A stretch of DNA of 52,210 nucleotides. It comes from Halomonas sp. 25-S5 (lineage in GTDB: Bacteria; Pseudomonadota; Gammaproteobacteria; Pseudomonadales; Halomonadaceae). The stretch is from contig NZ_JARANV010000027.1 of assembly GCF_029889845.1 (NCBI RefSeq), positions 1-52,210 on the forward strand, written 5' to 3'. The notes beneath the pieces are model-generated. The model was not told the origin of the DNA. It made no database searches and saw nothing but the letters and a program-made list of their open reading frames with translations. This document shows, piece by piece, positions 27,469-34,602 of this stretch. Position numbers and translations under genes: made by a program. Each line of letters starts with the position of its first letter. Position 1 is the first letter of the stretch.

Positions 27469-27484
27469 TAATCAGAGGGATAAA

Positions 27485-27561
27485 ACCCAGCTACATAGCT
27501 CCCTTGCTAAACGGCTGAAGATAGCCGCAGGAGAACGCAGAACTATTATTTGAATAGCTGG
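27485..27561 (-). ncRNA. Structured RNA module B (second related module)
   Basis: CCCAGCTA (27485-27492) pairs with TAGCTGGG (27554-27561). Inside, ATAGCTC (27494-27500) pairs with GAACTAT (27539-27545), with one position that is C-A on the plus strand and G-U on the minus strand, and CGGCT/AGCCG forms a hairpin (27511-27526). The same ATAG-U-UC / GAG-CUAU closing stem occurs in module A, so the two are probably related. On the minus strand the stem is followed by TTTT. Confidence 0.55.
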
Positions 27562-27761
27562 GCTTTTGCCGAATACCTAAATGCCTTTTAAGATTAGATA
27601 CTCAGCGTTAGAAAGCCGCCTAGCTTATAAGGAACGACTCTCTAAGATTGAAAGTGAAGGTGTCTTACAACGGGAGGCTCGATACAACCTTTATCCCAAT
27701 GTTCCTGCACTCTCAATATTGCCAAGGAGAACCAAAGAGGGGAAAACCTCGGCAAATTCTT

Positions 27762-28211
27762 TTAAGACATATCTCTAACCAAGTCTTGATAGGCTGGTGA
27801 AAGTGTAATGTCTGTCTTACTTGTCTCTGCTAAATCCCGTAACAGATACCATTCGGAACAGGCTTGCTCTCTTGTCTTGGTCATATGATAAGACCAGACA
27901 TAAGAAGGACAGATAGTAACTTTAATCTTTCCGAAAGGGATATCAGGATTAGTCTTGTTTGTTTCGTATTCAATAAGCTGTTTCTTCACAAGAAAGGAAA
28001 GCGTATTGATAAGATTATAAGGTGTTACTTGAAGGTGATCACAAAGATACTGTCTTTCTACTGTAAAGCTCGAACCGTATTGAACAAGTTCGGAAAGTCT
28101 TTTAAGCCGCTTGTAAGTATGCTTGTCGAACTTAGGAAGTTTATCAAAATTCTGAACTGAAAGGCCCTTGCTGATACAATAGATTAAATCAATGTTGTTG
28201 TTTATTGCCAT
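27762..28211 (-). CDS. Winged-helix-like protein, possible regulator
   Basis: The 149-residue protein has a probable winged helix-turn-helix: LVQYGSSFTVERQYLCDHLQVT followed by PYNLINTLSFLVKKQLIEYE, with a beta wing after it. This layout is used by replication and plasmid/phage regulators. A strong promoter (28407-28435) lies upstream with a leader of about 190 bases. An eight-base stem covers its ribosome-binding site. It is the best candidate for a regulator in the element, since no CI-like repressor is seen. Confidence 0.6.
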   Translation of the reverse strand: MAINNNIDLIYCISKGLSVQNFDKLPKFDKHTYKRLKRLSELVQYGSSFTVERQYLCDHLQVTPYNLINTLSFLVKKQLIEYETNKTNPDIPFGKIKVTICPSYVWSYHMTKTREQACSEWYLLRDLAETSKTDITLSPAYQDLVRDMS

Positions 28212-28219
28212 ATTAATTA

Positions 28220-28260
28220 CCCCTGTTGTAATTCTGTTGAAGTCCCCACTTTAACAGGGG
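28220..28260 (-). promoter_or_regulatory. Stem covering the ribosome-binding site of the winged-helix gene
   Basis: On the minus strand CCCCTGTT (28260-28253) pairs perfectly with AACAGGGG (28227-28220). The AGGGG of the second arm is the ribosome-binding site, about nine bases from the ATG. Translation would be blocked when the stem forms, which suggests control by a protein or RNA. Confidence 0.5.
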
Positions 28261-28406
28261 GTTGATTGGAAGATTTAAAAGGGTGCTGTTTTTCGTTTGC
28301 TCTTTCACCCTATCATAAAGCATTATTTATTAGTTGTAAAGTAAATAATAAAGATTCTCGTTTGAGGCTTTAGATAAGGTTTTATAAAAGCCTTCCTACT
28401 CCTCTC

Positions 28407-28435
28407 AGTGTAAGGGGTATTATATTAATTGTCAA
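28407..28435 (-). promoter_or_regulatory. Strong sigma-70-type promoter
   Basis: On the minus strand TTGACA (28435-28430) is separated by 17 bases from TACACT (28412-28407). It points at the winged-helix gene and, past the RNA modules, the virion operon. Confidence 0.65.
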
Positions 28436-28451
28436 TAGATAATAATGATTC

Positions 28452-28673
28452 TCATCTAGATTTTACAATCTTTTTTGCTTTAACACCACCATATTCAAGG
28501 TATAGGTCTTTGATATCTTTAATGTCTTTGAATTCAGGATTTTTTTCAATCCATTTATTAAAGTTAATGTTCTTCTTACGTTGCTGATACCATTCCCGCT
28601 TATACTCTTTCCGGTACTGTTCGTAAGCCTCATCAACAGCATGACCACAGGTAGGACATTCTTGCTTAGACAT
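28452..28673 (-). CDS. Small zinc-finger protein
   Basis: The 73-residue protein starts MSKQECPTCGHAVDEAYEQY, with a single CPTCGH knuckle, then a basic tract (YRKEYKREWYQQRKKN) and a charged C-terminus. AAGGAG lies nine bases before this ATG, so it is preferred to the ATG six codons upstream. It is downstream of the helicase gene and probably binds nucleic acid. No family is recognised. Confidence 0.6.
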   Translation of the reverse strand: MSKQECPTCGHAVDEAYEQYRKEYKREWYQQRKKNINFNKWIEKNPEFKDIKDIKDLYLEYGGVKAKKIVKSR

Positions 28674-28802
28674 TGGATTTATCTCCTTCAAAGTTTTCTA
28701 TAGGGTTTTTACCTTGTTTTCTTCGATTAAAAGGAACCTACCCGCTTGCCTAGGGTAAGACCTCAAACGGTTTTTAAGGTGTTTTTTGTACTAATAAAAC
28801 CC

Positions 28803-28943
28803 CTATTCGGATTGAACACGGGGCTTATCATTGGTGGGCTTCTTCTTGTAGATCGAAATAAGGTCATCAAAGGGGTTTGGTACGTTGTCTTCATCCTCTC
28901 CCCAGACCAGGAAGAACCTACAATATCTCTTGTTGTTTTTCAT
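28803..28943 (-). CDS. Very small protein (46 residues) after the helicase gene
   Basis: The minus strand reads MKNNKRYCRFFLVWGEDEDN and continues through VPNPFDDLISIYKKKPTNDK to a stop. AAGGT lies eight bases upstream of the ATG, and it starts 17 bases after the helicase stop codon. The composition is protein-like and the position in the operon is good. The function is unknown. Confidence 0.5.
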   Translation of the reverse strand: MKNNKRYCRFFLVWGEDEDNVPNPFDDLISIYKKKPTNDKPRVQSE

Positions 28944-28960
28944 TTGGTTGTACCTTGTTG

Positions 28961-30424
28961 TTATGCTGCCTTCTTCATAGCTTTCAATTTTCGCTTTAGA
29001 GCTGGGCCACCATGTTCAATGTAATCTTCAAAGCTGAAGCATTCGGCACCGGGATTGTTGTTCTTCCATTGCTTAAATTGCTGCATCTTGGTCCTACGCT
29101 CTTTAGCGCCCATGCTGAGCACCTTAGAAGTACCCTCGACCTTGCCCTCTGCTACCTGCCTCTTGATCCCTGCAAGCCACTCCTGAGCCATCTTCCGCAT
29201 TCTCGGGGACAGGATCACCGCCACCATATCTTTTCCGCTGTCACGATCACGGATACAGCCCCTAAAAAGCCACTGTAGAAGGCTGGACAGTGCCCAAGCA
29301 TCACCACTGATAGAATGGCCACGCTTTGCAAAGTAACTGTGAACACTCGGCATAAGGTGCTTATCCAGCCCGTACACCATCAGACGACAGTTAGCATATT
29401 CGTTTGTACCAAGGGTGGTATGAGAAAGAAACGTAACAGGCTCTACACGATTCTGAGAGTCTTTCCTTTGCCATTTTCCCACCTTGATAGTTTTATACCA
29501 ATCAACCATGTCTTCATTGCCGACATTCCTAAAGGTTGTAAAAAGGATATCTTCAATAGGAACATCATATTCAGCCATTGCAGCTTTGATTGATTGGTTA
29601 AAGTCTTTCTTCAAATCTGAAACGTCTACGTTCTTCATCTGATTCTTGGAAAGACCGCTAACACTGTAGTGATCAGGGATAATCAAATGCTCTGCAATGT
29701 ATTCATAGACTTCAAGAATACTTTTGGTATCAGTATCGAGCATCTTCCAACCAATATTATTGACTTCAAGGTAATTCGCCATAATGCTTGAAGACCACCG
29801 ATACGTCATAACAATTACGCGATCAAAACAGTTAAGGAAATCAAGAGGTACTTCCATCACCAAATATTGATCATCAATAAAGAACAGCATACCAGTATCG
29901 CACAAGTCTTTAAGATATTCGTGATGGGGATACTTACCTGTCATTTCATCTTTAAAACTGTTCCACTTAACAAGCCCTGTTGTTTCATTGACCACGATAT
30001 ATTCATTTTCAACATCAGCTTGAAGGGCTTCTTTAGGGAGCCTCTTACTGTTAACAGGTTTTACAAGATCAATGGTTTCATCAAGAATCAACACCTTCTC
30101 ACCTTTCCTAAGAGGCATGTTTGTAATAGCCCCCATATGATCAGCTTTAAGATTCTCGAACATTGAATGGGTTGTTACAACAGAACCTTTACGCTTTTGA
30201 AGAATGTTCTGAAGATCAACACTTTTAGAAGTCTCTTCATCGCAAGGTTCAATAAGTTGGTTATTCTCAGGAAGAACACCATTACAAGCATCAATATAAC
30301 GATTTACTTCATGCAGATAGGGAACCACTACAAAATAGAAATCATCTACGTTTGATTGAATAGTCTTGATTGCTGAAGTAGACTTACCAGCACCCATAAT
30401 CATATCCATAACTTCAACTTTCAT
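28961..30424 (-). CDS. SF2-type helicase, origin-binding-protein-like
   Basis: This 487-residue ATPase starts almost directly with Walker A, MIMGAGKSTSAIKTI (residues 9-23). Later come VVTTHSMFE, a Walker B LILDETIDLV (Asp116-Glu117), VIVMTYRWSSSIMANYLE in the place of motif III, and LLQWLFRGCIRDRDSG as motif VI. This layout resembles herpes-type origin-binding helicases found in many phages, which open the replication origin. AGAGGAAA precedes the ATG. The adjacent 690-base non-coding region has repeated motifs and may be the origin. No primase or polymerase is present, so host or helper enzymes must be used. Confidence 0.75.
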   Translation of the reverse strand: MKVEVMDMIMGAGKSTSAIKTIQSNVDDFYFVVVPYLHEVNRYIDACNGVLPENNQLIEPCDEETSKSVDLQNILQKRKGSVVTTHSMFENLKADHMGAITNMPLRKGEKVLILDETIDLVKPVNSKRLPKEALQADVENEYIVVNETTGLVKWNSFKDEMTGKYPHHEYLKDLCDTGMLFFIDDQYLVMEVPLDFLNCFDRVIVMTYRWSSSIMANYLEVNNIGWKMLDTDTKSILEVYEYIAEHLIIPDHYSVSGLSKNQMKNVDVSDLKKDFNQSIKAAMAEYDVPIEDILFTTFRNVGNEDMVDWYKTIKVGKWQRKDSQNRVEPVTFLSHTTLGTNEYANCRLMVYGLDKHLMPSVHSYFAKRGHSISGDAWALSSLLQWLFRGCIRDRDSGKDMVAVILSPRMRKMAQEWLAGIKRQVAEGKVEGTSKVLSMGAKERRTKMQQFKQWKNNNPGAECFSFEDYIEHGGPALKRKLKAMKKAA

Positions 30425-31043
30425 TTATTTTTCCTCTTTGGTTTTTACAATAGAAATCCCCACCAGTGTTATTGAACACAGTGTAAGAACATTAATTTAA
30501 GGTTTAGTATTTATACAAAAGGGAATCTCCGGAAAGCTCTATAGAGCCCCGGTAGATGTCTTTTGAAAATCTAATGCCTATATACCTATTTGACCATGTA
30601 AAAGGGTAGTCTGTCAACCCCTTTGAGAACCTTTATCATTTGTATAAACCAATTTTCCTACATCCGGGAAATGGAAATCAGTACATTTCGAGGAAGGTAC
30701 TTAACACGATCGTGACAGAAGCCTGCAAAATCAAGGCTTTTAGAGTATTTTAAAGGTCTAATTTCATTTTTCCTACATCCCTAAGAGAGATATTATTTTT
30801 TAGAAGTTCCGTTGTTAATTTCTTGGTGACGGTGCCTGTAGGTGCCTTGTCTATCTCTACAAGGATCACCAGGGAGCCTAACACGACCCTTACAGGGGAA
30901 AAGGGATGATGGATGACATGGGGTGCATCCCTTCCTTAGAAAGCCTTAGAAGGGCTTGTAGGGGGCTTTACAGTGATCCTGTTGATCGTGTTGCCTCTGG
31001 CAGATTCTCAACAAGGCTTGTAAAGGTATCTACAGCGAACATT
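30425..31043. other. Non-coding region with iterated motifs, candidate replication origin
   Basis: TTTTCCTACATCC occurs at 30653-30665 and 30768-30780. AACACGA motifs occur at 30702-30718 and 30879-30895, with an inverted copy (GATCGTGTT) at 30984-30992. GGATCAC (30863-30869) faces GTGATCC (30973-30979), AAGGGATG (30901-30908) faces CATCCCTT (30926-30933), and GTGTT/AACAC (30466-30479) lies before the helicase gene. No gene is visible. The position beside the helicase supports an origin. Confidence 0.5.
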
Positions 31044-31081
31044 AAAAAAGGGGGGATGACTTGATGTCATACAATCCCCCC
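31044..31081 (-). terminator. Terminator of the integrase gene
   Basis: GGGGGGAT (31050-31057) pairs with ATCCCCCC (31074-31081), with an inner TGAC/GTCA stem. On the minus strand a six-T run follows (plus-strand A at 31044-31049). It lies about 30 bases after the integrase stop codon. Confidence 0.88.
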
Positions 31082-31112
31082 AATTAAAAAGACTCTTATA
31101 GGCGCTTTATAC

Positions 31113-32255
31113 TTAAGTGTTAACTAAATCAATTACCTCTTTCAGTGTCTTAACATCAAACCTTTTACCATATCGTGAGTAACTTATAGACCCTGAAGAA
31201 TGCCCTAACAACTGTGCTGTTACGTGTTCCTCTACCATCTTATGTTTTAATTCTGTTGCTACAAAGTGCCTGAAACTGTAATAAGAAACCTTATTGTTAG
31301 GTGTCTTGATACCAATGTTTCTTAACAGTGTTGAAAACCATTTACTTATGCCACCCCTATAACCATTGGTGTTGGTATATTTTAAGTTAGGGAATAATCG
31401 TTCTTTCTTAGAACCAACATAAGTAAGAATCCCTTTATCCAACAAGTGTTGGTGTATTGGCACTAACCTTTCAGATGATAGATTCTTAACGTTTTGATCT
31501 TCCCTATCAGATGTAATATTGAAACACCAAACATCTTGGTATTCTATAACATCTGAAACATACATCTGGCAGACCTCATTAAGTCTTAATCCTGAGTATG
31601 CACCAATAAGAATAACCCAATATTGTTCTTCTCTTAGTGTTCCCTTGTTATCTTCAAGGTAATCAATGATCGTGTTAACCTCTGAGGGATTAAAAGCATC
31701 CCTTAAGGAAGCTACATTAACCCTTTGCTTTATAGCCAAGCCTTTAAAGTGATTATCAGGAATCAATTGTTCCTTTAGTGCATAATCGAACATAGCACTA
31801 GTATTCCTTAACCAATTATTAACAGTAGAGATAGAGACTTTACCCTTACCCCGCACCTTGTCCATTTTTAAAGCTTCCTGCTTAAACCTCTTAGCATCAT
31901 CAAGGGTTATTTCATCAATCCTTTTATCACCAACAACAGAAACAAGAGTCTTTAGTATTACCCTTTTATCAATAATAGACTTGGGGCGTATCCCTTCAAG
32001 TGTTAGGTGTCTAACATAGTCTTCAAAGAACACGGTTATTATTGGTGTCCTATTGATTGGTGTATTTTCTGTGTCCAACTTCAAAGATTCCATTACTTCA
32101 ATGAATACCTTTGGTAATCTCCTATTAGCTTCCCTATAACTCTTGGTGCCAAGTGATTGCCTAATCTCACGTTTGCCAATATCTTGCCTATTGCTCTCAG
32201 GAACTTGATACCTGAAGTACCAAACCCCATGCCTAGACTTTAGTAGATACGCCAT
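31113..32255 (-). CDS. int: Tyrosine-family site-specific integrase
   Basis: The product integrates and excises the element at the 39-bp repeat. It begins MAYLLKSRHGVWYFRYQVPE, the N-terminal type common in phage integrases, followed by a SAM-like core-binding domain. The catalytic domain shows the first arginine in IGAYSGLRLNEV, the second box SYYSFRHFVATELKH, the LLGHSSGS histidine and the nucleophile tyrosine in SYSRYGKR. In the second box the usual first histidine of HxxRH is tyrosine. AAGGGG lies eight bases before this ATG; an ATG 11 codons upstream lacks such a site. No excisionase was recognised. Confidence 0.93.
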   Translation of the reverse strand: MAYLLKSRHGVWYFRYQVPESNRQDIGKREIRQSLGTKSYREANRRLPKVFIEVMESLKLDTENTPINRTPIITVFFEDYVRHLTLEGIRPKSIIDKRVILKTLVSVVGDKRIDEITLDDAKRFKQEALKMDKVRGKGKVSISTVNNWLRNTSAMFDYALKEQLIPDNHFKGLAIKQRVNVASLRDAFNPSEVNTIIDYLEDNKGTLREEQYWVILIGAYSGLRLNEVCQMYVSDVIEYQDVWCFNITSDREDQNVKNLSSERLVPIHQHLLDKGILTYVGSKKERLFPNLKYTNTNGYRGGISKWFSTLLRNIGIKTPNNKVSYYSFRHFVATELKHKMVEEHVTAQLLGHSSGSISYSRYGKRFDVKTLKEVIDLVNT

Positions 32256-32336
32256 TAGTATTCCCCTTAGTATCACTTTGGTATACAAGGGATGGCAAAA
32301 TCCTTAAGAATCAACTTGTTAGGGTTTATAAATCAA

Positions 32337-32375
32337 TTCCATTACATCGAGTTCCCCGACCGCGAGACCATGCAG
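32337..32375. repeat. Right attachment repeat (attR core, 39 bp)
   Basis: This sequence is identical to 17276-17314. It restores the host reading frame (FHYIEFPDRETMQ, then AIVDVHFPEIAP...) to the right of the element. Bases to the left are element DNA and those to the right are host. Confidence 0.93.
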
Positions 32376-32672
32376 GCGATCGTCGACGTGCACTTCCCGG
32401 AGATCGCCCCGAAGCTGGTCGGCGAGGCACTCGAGGTGTTCTTCGACCTGCGCCAGGCGCCGGGCCTGAAGAAGAAGCCCTCGACCTCGGAGCTGGTGGA
32501 CTGGCTGAAGCTCTTGATGAGCGACGACCTGGCTCGCGAGGCGCTCTACGGCCGCGACCCGGTGAAGGCGATCCCGCCGCTGGCCGGGGCACTCGTCAAG
32601 AACGAGCAGGACACCCAGCTCCTGGAACGGCTAGCGTTCATGCTGCGCCGCCAGGGCAACCCGAGGCGCTGA
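32337..32672 (+). pseudogene. MoxR-type AAA ATPase, C-terminal part
   Basis: After the repeat, 98 host codons complete the ATPase interrupted at 17314 (AIVDVHFPEIAPKLVGEALE...LLERLAFMLRRQGNPRR): the helical lid domain. An in-frame ATG inside the element (32292) would add 15 foreign residues before the repeat, but AAGGG touches this ATG directly, so translation would be poor. The downstream VWA gene starts three bases after this stop codon, so its expression in the integrated state is doubtful. Confidence 0.9.
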
Positions 32673-32675
32673 GCG

Positions 32676-33854
32676 ATGTTCATCGGCCTGTTCGAGACCC
32701 TCAAGCGCCATGGCGTGCCGGTGTCGCTGCGCGAGCTGCTCGACCTCCACGCGGTGGTGGAGCGCGGCGTGGTGTTCGCCGATATGCAGGCCTTCTACCA
32801 GCTGGCGCGCACGGTGATGGTCAAGGACGAGCGCCACTTCGATCGCTTCGATCGCGCCTTCGCCGCTTGGTTCGAGGGGCTGGAGAGCCTGGACGCCGCC
32901 ATCGAGGCACTGATTCCCGACGACTGGCTGCGCCGCGAGTTCGAGAAGCGGCTCTCCGAGGAGGAGAAGGCCCAGATCGAGTCGCTGGGCGGGCTGGAGG
33001 CGTTGATCGAGACCTTCAAGCAGCGCCTGAAGGAGCAACAGGAGCGCCATGCCGGCGGCAACAAGTGGATCGGCACCGGCGGCACCAGCCCCTTCGGCGC
33101 CCACGGCTACAACCCCGAGGGCATCCGTATCGGCCAGGACGGCTCCCGCCACCGCCGCGCGGTGAAGGTGTGGGACGAGCGGCGCTTCCGCGACTACGAC
33201 GATAGCCTCGAACTGGGCACCCGCAATATCAAGATGGCGCTACGCCGGCTGCGCAAGTTCGCCCGCCAGGGGGCGGTAGAGGAGTTCGACGTCGACGCCA
33301 CCATCCGCGAGACGGCCCGCGACGCTGGCCTGCTCAACGTACGGATGCGCCCCGAGCGCCACAACGCGGTGAAGGTACTGCTGCTGCTCGACGTGGGCGG
33401 CTCCATGGACGACCACATCCGCACCTGCGAGGAGCTCTTCTCGGCGGCACGCTCGGAGTTCAAGCACCTGGAGGCCTACTACTTCCACAACTGTCTGTAC
33501 GAGGGGCTATGGCGGAACAATGCAAGGCGCCATCATGAGCGCATCCCGACCCTGGACGTGCTGCATACCTATGGCGACGACTATCAGGTGGTGATCGTCG
33601 GCGACGCCGCCATGTCGCCGTACGAGATCACCCATCCCGGCGGCAGCGTGGAGCACTTCAACGACGAGGCCGGGGCCGTGTGGCTCAGGCGCCTGATGGA
33701 GAAGTTCCCGCGCCTGGCGTGGCTCAACCCCATGCCGCGGCGCGCCTGGGAGGTCACCCACTCCACCCGGCTGATCCGCGAGCTGATCGACGATCGCATG
33801 TACCCCATGACCCTGGAGGGGCTGGAGAGCGCCATGCGGGAACTGGCTCGGTAG
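32676..33854 (+). CDS. VWA-domain protein (CoxE-like), partner of the split AAA ATPase
   Basis: The 392-residue protein has an N-terminal helical region and a C-terminal von Willebrand A domain with the metal site LLLLDVGGSMDDH. This is the CoxE/YeiM-like partner of MoxR ATPases; such pairs remodel or load metal into client complexes. It is translationally linked to the ATPase gene. In the integrated state its original promoter is 15 kb away. Its frame is intact and not decayed, which suggests that integration is recent or that excision is frequent. Confidence 0.9.
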   Translation: MFIGLFETLKRHGVPVSLRELLDLHAVVERGVVFADMQAFYQLARTVMVKDERHFDRFDRAFAAWFEGLESLDAAIEALIPDDWLRREFEKRLSEEEKAQIESLGGLEALIETFKQRLKEQQERHAGGNKWIGTGGTSPFGAHGYNPEGIRIGQDGSRHRRAVKVWDERRFRDYDDSLELGTRNIKMALRRLRKFARQGAVEEFDVDATIRETARDAGLLNVRMRPERHNAVKVLLLLDVGGSMDDHIRTCEELFSAARSEFKHLEAYYFHNCLYEGLWRNNARRHHERIPTLDVLHTYGDDYQVVIVGDAAMSPYEITHPGGSVEHFNDEAGAVWLRRLMEKFPRLAWLNPMPRRAWEVTHSTRLIRELIDDRMYPMTLEGLESAMRELAR

Positions 33855-33858
33855 GCGC

Positions 33859-33936
33859 ATATAGCCCTTATGGGCTATATATTGCCATTATAACCTTTTA
33901 AGGCTATTAGATTGATAAATAGCCCTCCAAGGCTAT
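33859..33936. promoter_or_regulatory. Array of TAGCC half-sites with overlapping promoter
   Basis: ATATAGCCC-TTAT-GGGCTATAT (33859-33880) is a nine-base inverted repeat. AGGCTATT (33901-33908) faces AATAGCCCT (33918-33926), and ATAGCC (33919-33924) faces GGCTAT (33931-33936). A promoter TTGCCA (33882-33887), 17-base gap, TATTAG (33905-33910) overlaps the sites. This is a likely operator of the SatD-like gene, whose product has a DNA-binding-like C-terminus. Confidence 0.65.
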
Positions 33937-33966
33937 CCTTGAGGCGAGAGCCCCGGAGGACCTGCC

Positions 33967-34602
33967 ATGCCACAGCGAATCGCCGTGCTGACCGGCGACG
34001 TGATCGACTCGCGCAAGATCGACGACCGACCTCGCCTCTACCGGCTGCTGGATGAGAGCCTGGCCGAACTGGCCTCCCTGCATGGCGGCCACGGCGAACG
34101 CTTCCGTGGCGACGGCTTCCAGCTCGCCCTGCCCCGGGCGGCGCCGGCCATGGAGGCGGCCGTGGCCCTGCGGGCGGCGCTGGTCGAGCACTCCGAGCCC
34201 GACCAGCGCTGGGATGCCCGCATCGCCGTGGCGGTCGGGCCGGCAGAGCGCGGCATCGCGGCGGCCGACGGCGCCACCTTCGTGGCCTCGGGTCGCGCCC
34301 TGGATGCCCTGGCCGACACCAGCGCCCACCTGTCGCTGACCCGGCTGGACGCGCCCGAGGACCCCGGCCTCGCCCTGCTGGTCCGCTTCATCGACGACCT
34401 GCTCGACGGCTGGTCGCCCTACTCCGCCGAGGTCGTCGGCCTGAGCCTGCGCCATGATGCCTCCCAGCAGGCCCTGGCCGAGCGGCTCGGCATCCGCCAG
34501 CCCAGCGTACACAAGCGTTTGCGCGCCGCCCGCTGGGCCCTGCTTTCCGACACCCTCGACTACCTGCGACAGCGCCTCGCCGACGAGGAGGGCACGCCAT
34601 GA
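33967..34602 (+). CDS. SatD-like protein with C-terminal helix-turn-helix
   Basis: The 211-residue product starts [20 protein letters not shown], the SatD-family signature, followed by [13 protein letters not shown], which recalls a cyclase/palm-type fold. The C-terminal [20 protein letters not shown] is a clear helix-turn-helix. GGAG precedes the ATG. The stop overlaps the next gene (ATGA), and that next gene encodes a DUF3307 membrane protein, a pairing I recall from many bacteria. A sensor/autoregulator acting on the TAGCC array is a reasonable inference. The biochemical role is unknown. Confidence 0.75.
   Translation: MPQRIAVLTGDVIDSRKIDDRPRLYRLLDESLAELASLHGGHGERFRGDGFQLALPRAAPAMEAAVALRAALVEHSEPDQRWDARIAVAVGPAERGIAAADGATFVASGRALDALADTSAHLSLTRLDAPEDPGLALLVRFIDDLLDGWSPYSAEVVGLSLRHDASQQALAERLGIRQPSVHKRLRAARWALLSDTLDYLRQRLADEEGTP

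Larger units (their letters stand above)
27308..27761. other. Long non-coding stretch that holds the two RNA modules
   Basis: Apart from the two structured modules, no gene is seen here. A plus-strand frame at 27581-27778 has no ribosome-binding site and resembles nothing, and it runs against all neighbouring genes. The stretch separates the early-side genes (helicase, winged-helix) from the virion operon. Confidence 0.6.
17276..32375. mobile_element. Integrated phage-like element, about 15.06 kb, with head genes but almost no tail genes
   Basis: The element is bounded by perfect 39-bp direct repeats and is visibly AT-rich against the GC-rich host. It carries an integrase at the right end, a helicase with a candidate origin, a winged-helix-like protein, small zinc proteins, and portal, adaptor, scaffold-like, decoration, capsid, large-terminase and tape-measure genes, all read right to left, plus cargo genes at the left end. 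No tail tube, sheath, baseplate, fibre, lysis, small-terminase or repressor gene is recognised. It fits a capsid-encoding phage satellite better than a complete phage. A degraded phage is the alternative, although no gene in it is visibly broken. Confidence 0.9.

Noticed and set aside
27581..27778. Plus-strand 65-codon frame
   Set aside because: No ribosome-binding site, opposite to its neighbours, no family resemblance, and it overlaps the end of the winged-helix gene.
32256..32268. TAGTATTCCCCTT as right-hand integrase arm site
   Set aside because: It differs in length from the left repeats and overlaps the ribosome-binding site of int, which explains it sufficiently.
32262..32298. TTGCCA-18-GATACT as integrase promoter
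   Set aside because: The start of transcription would fall after the ribosome-binding site, leaving no room for it on the mRNA.
32292..32336. Element-supplied ATG in frame with the C-terminal half of the AAA ATPase
   Set aside because: The AAGGG touches the ATG with no spacing, so efficient initiation is unlikely. Kept only as a remark on the pseudogene.
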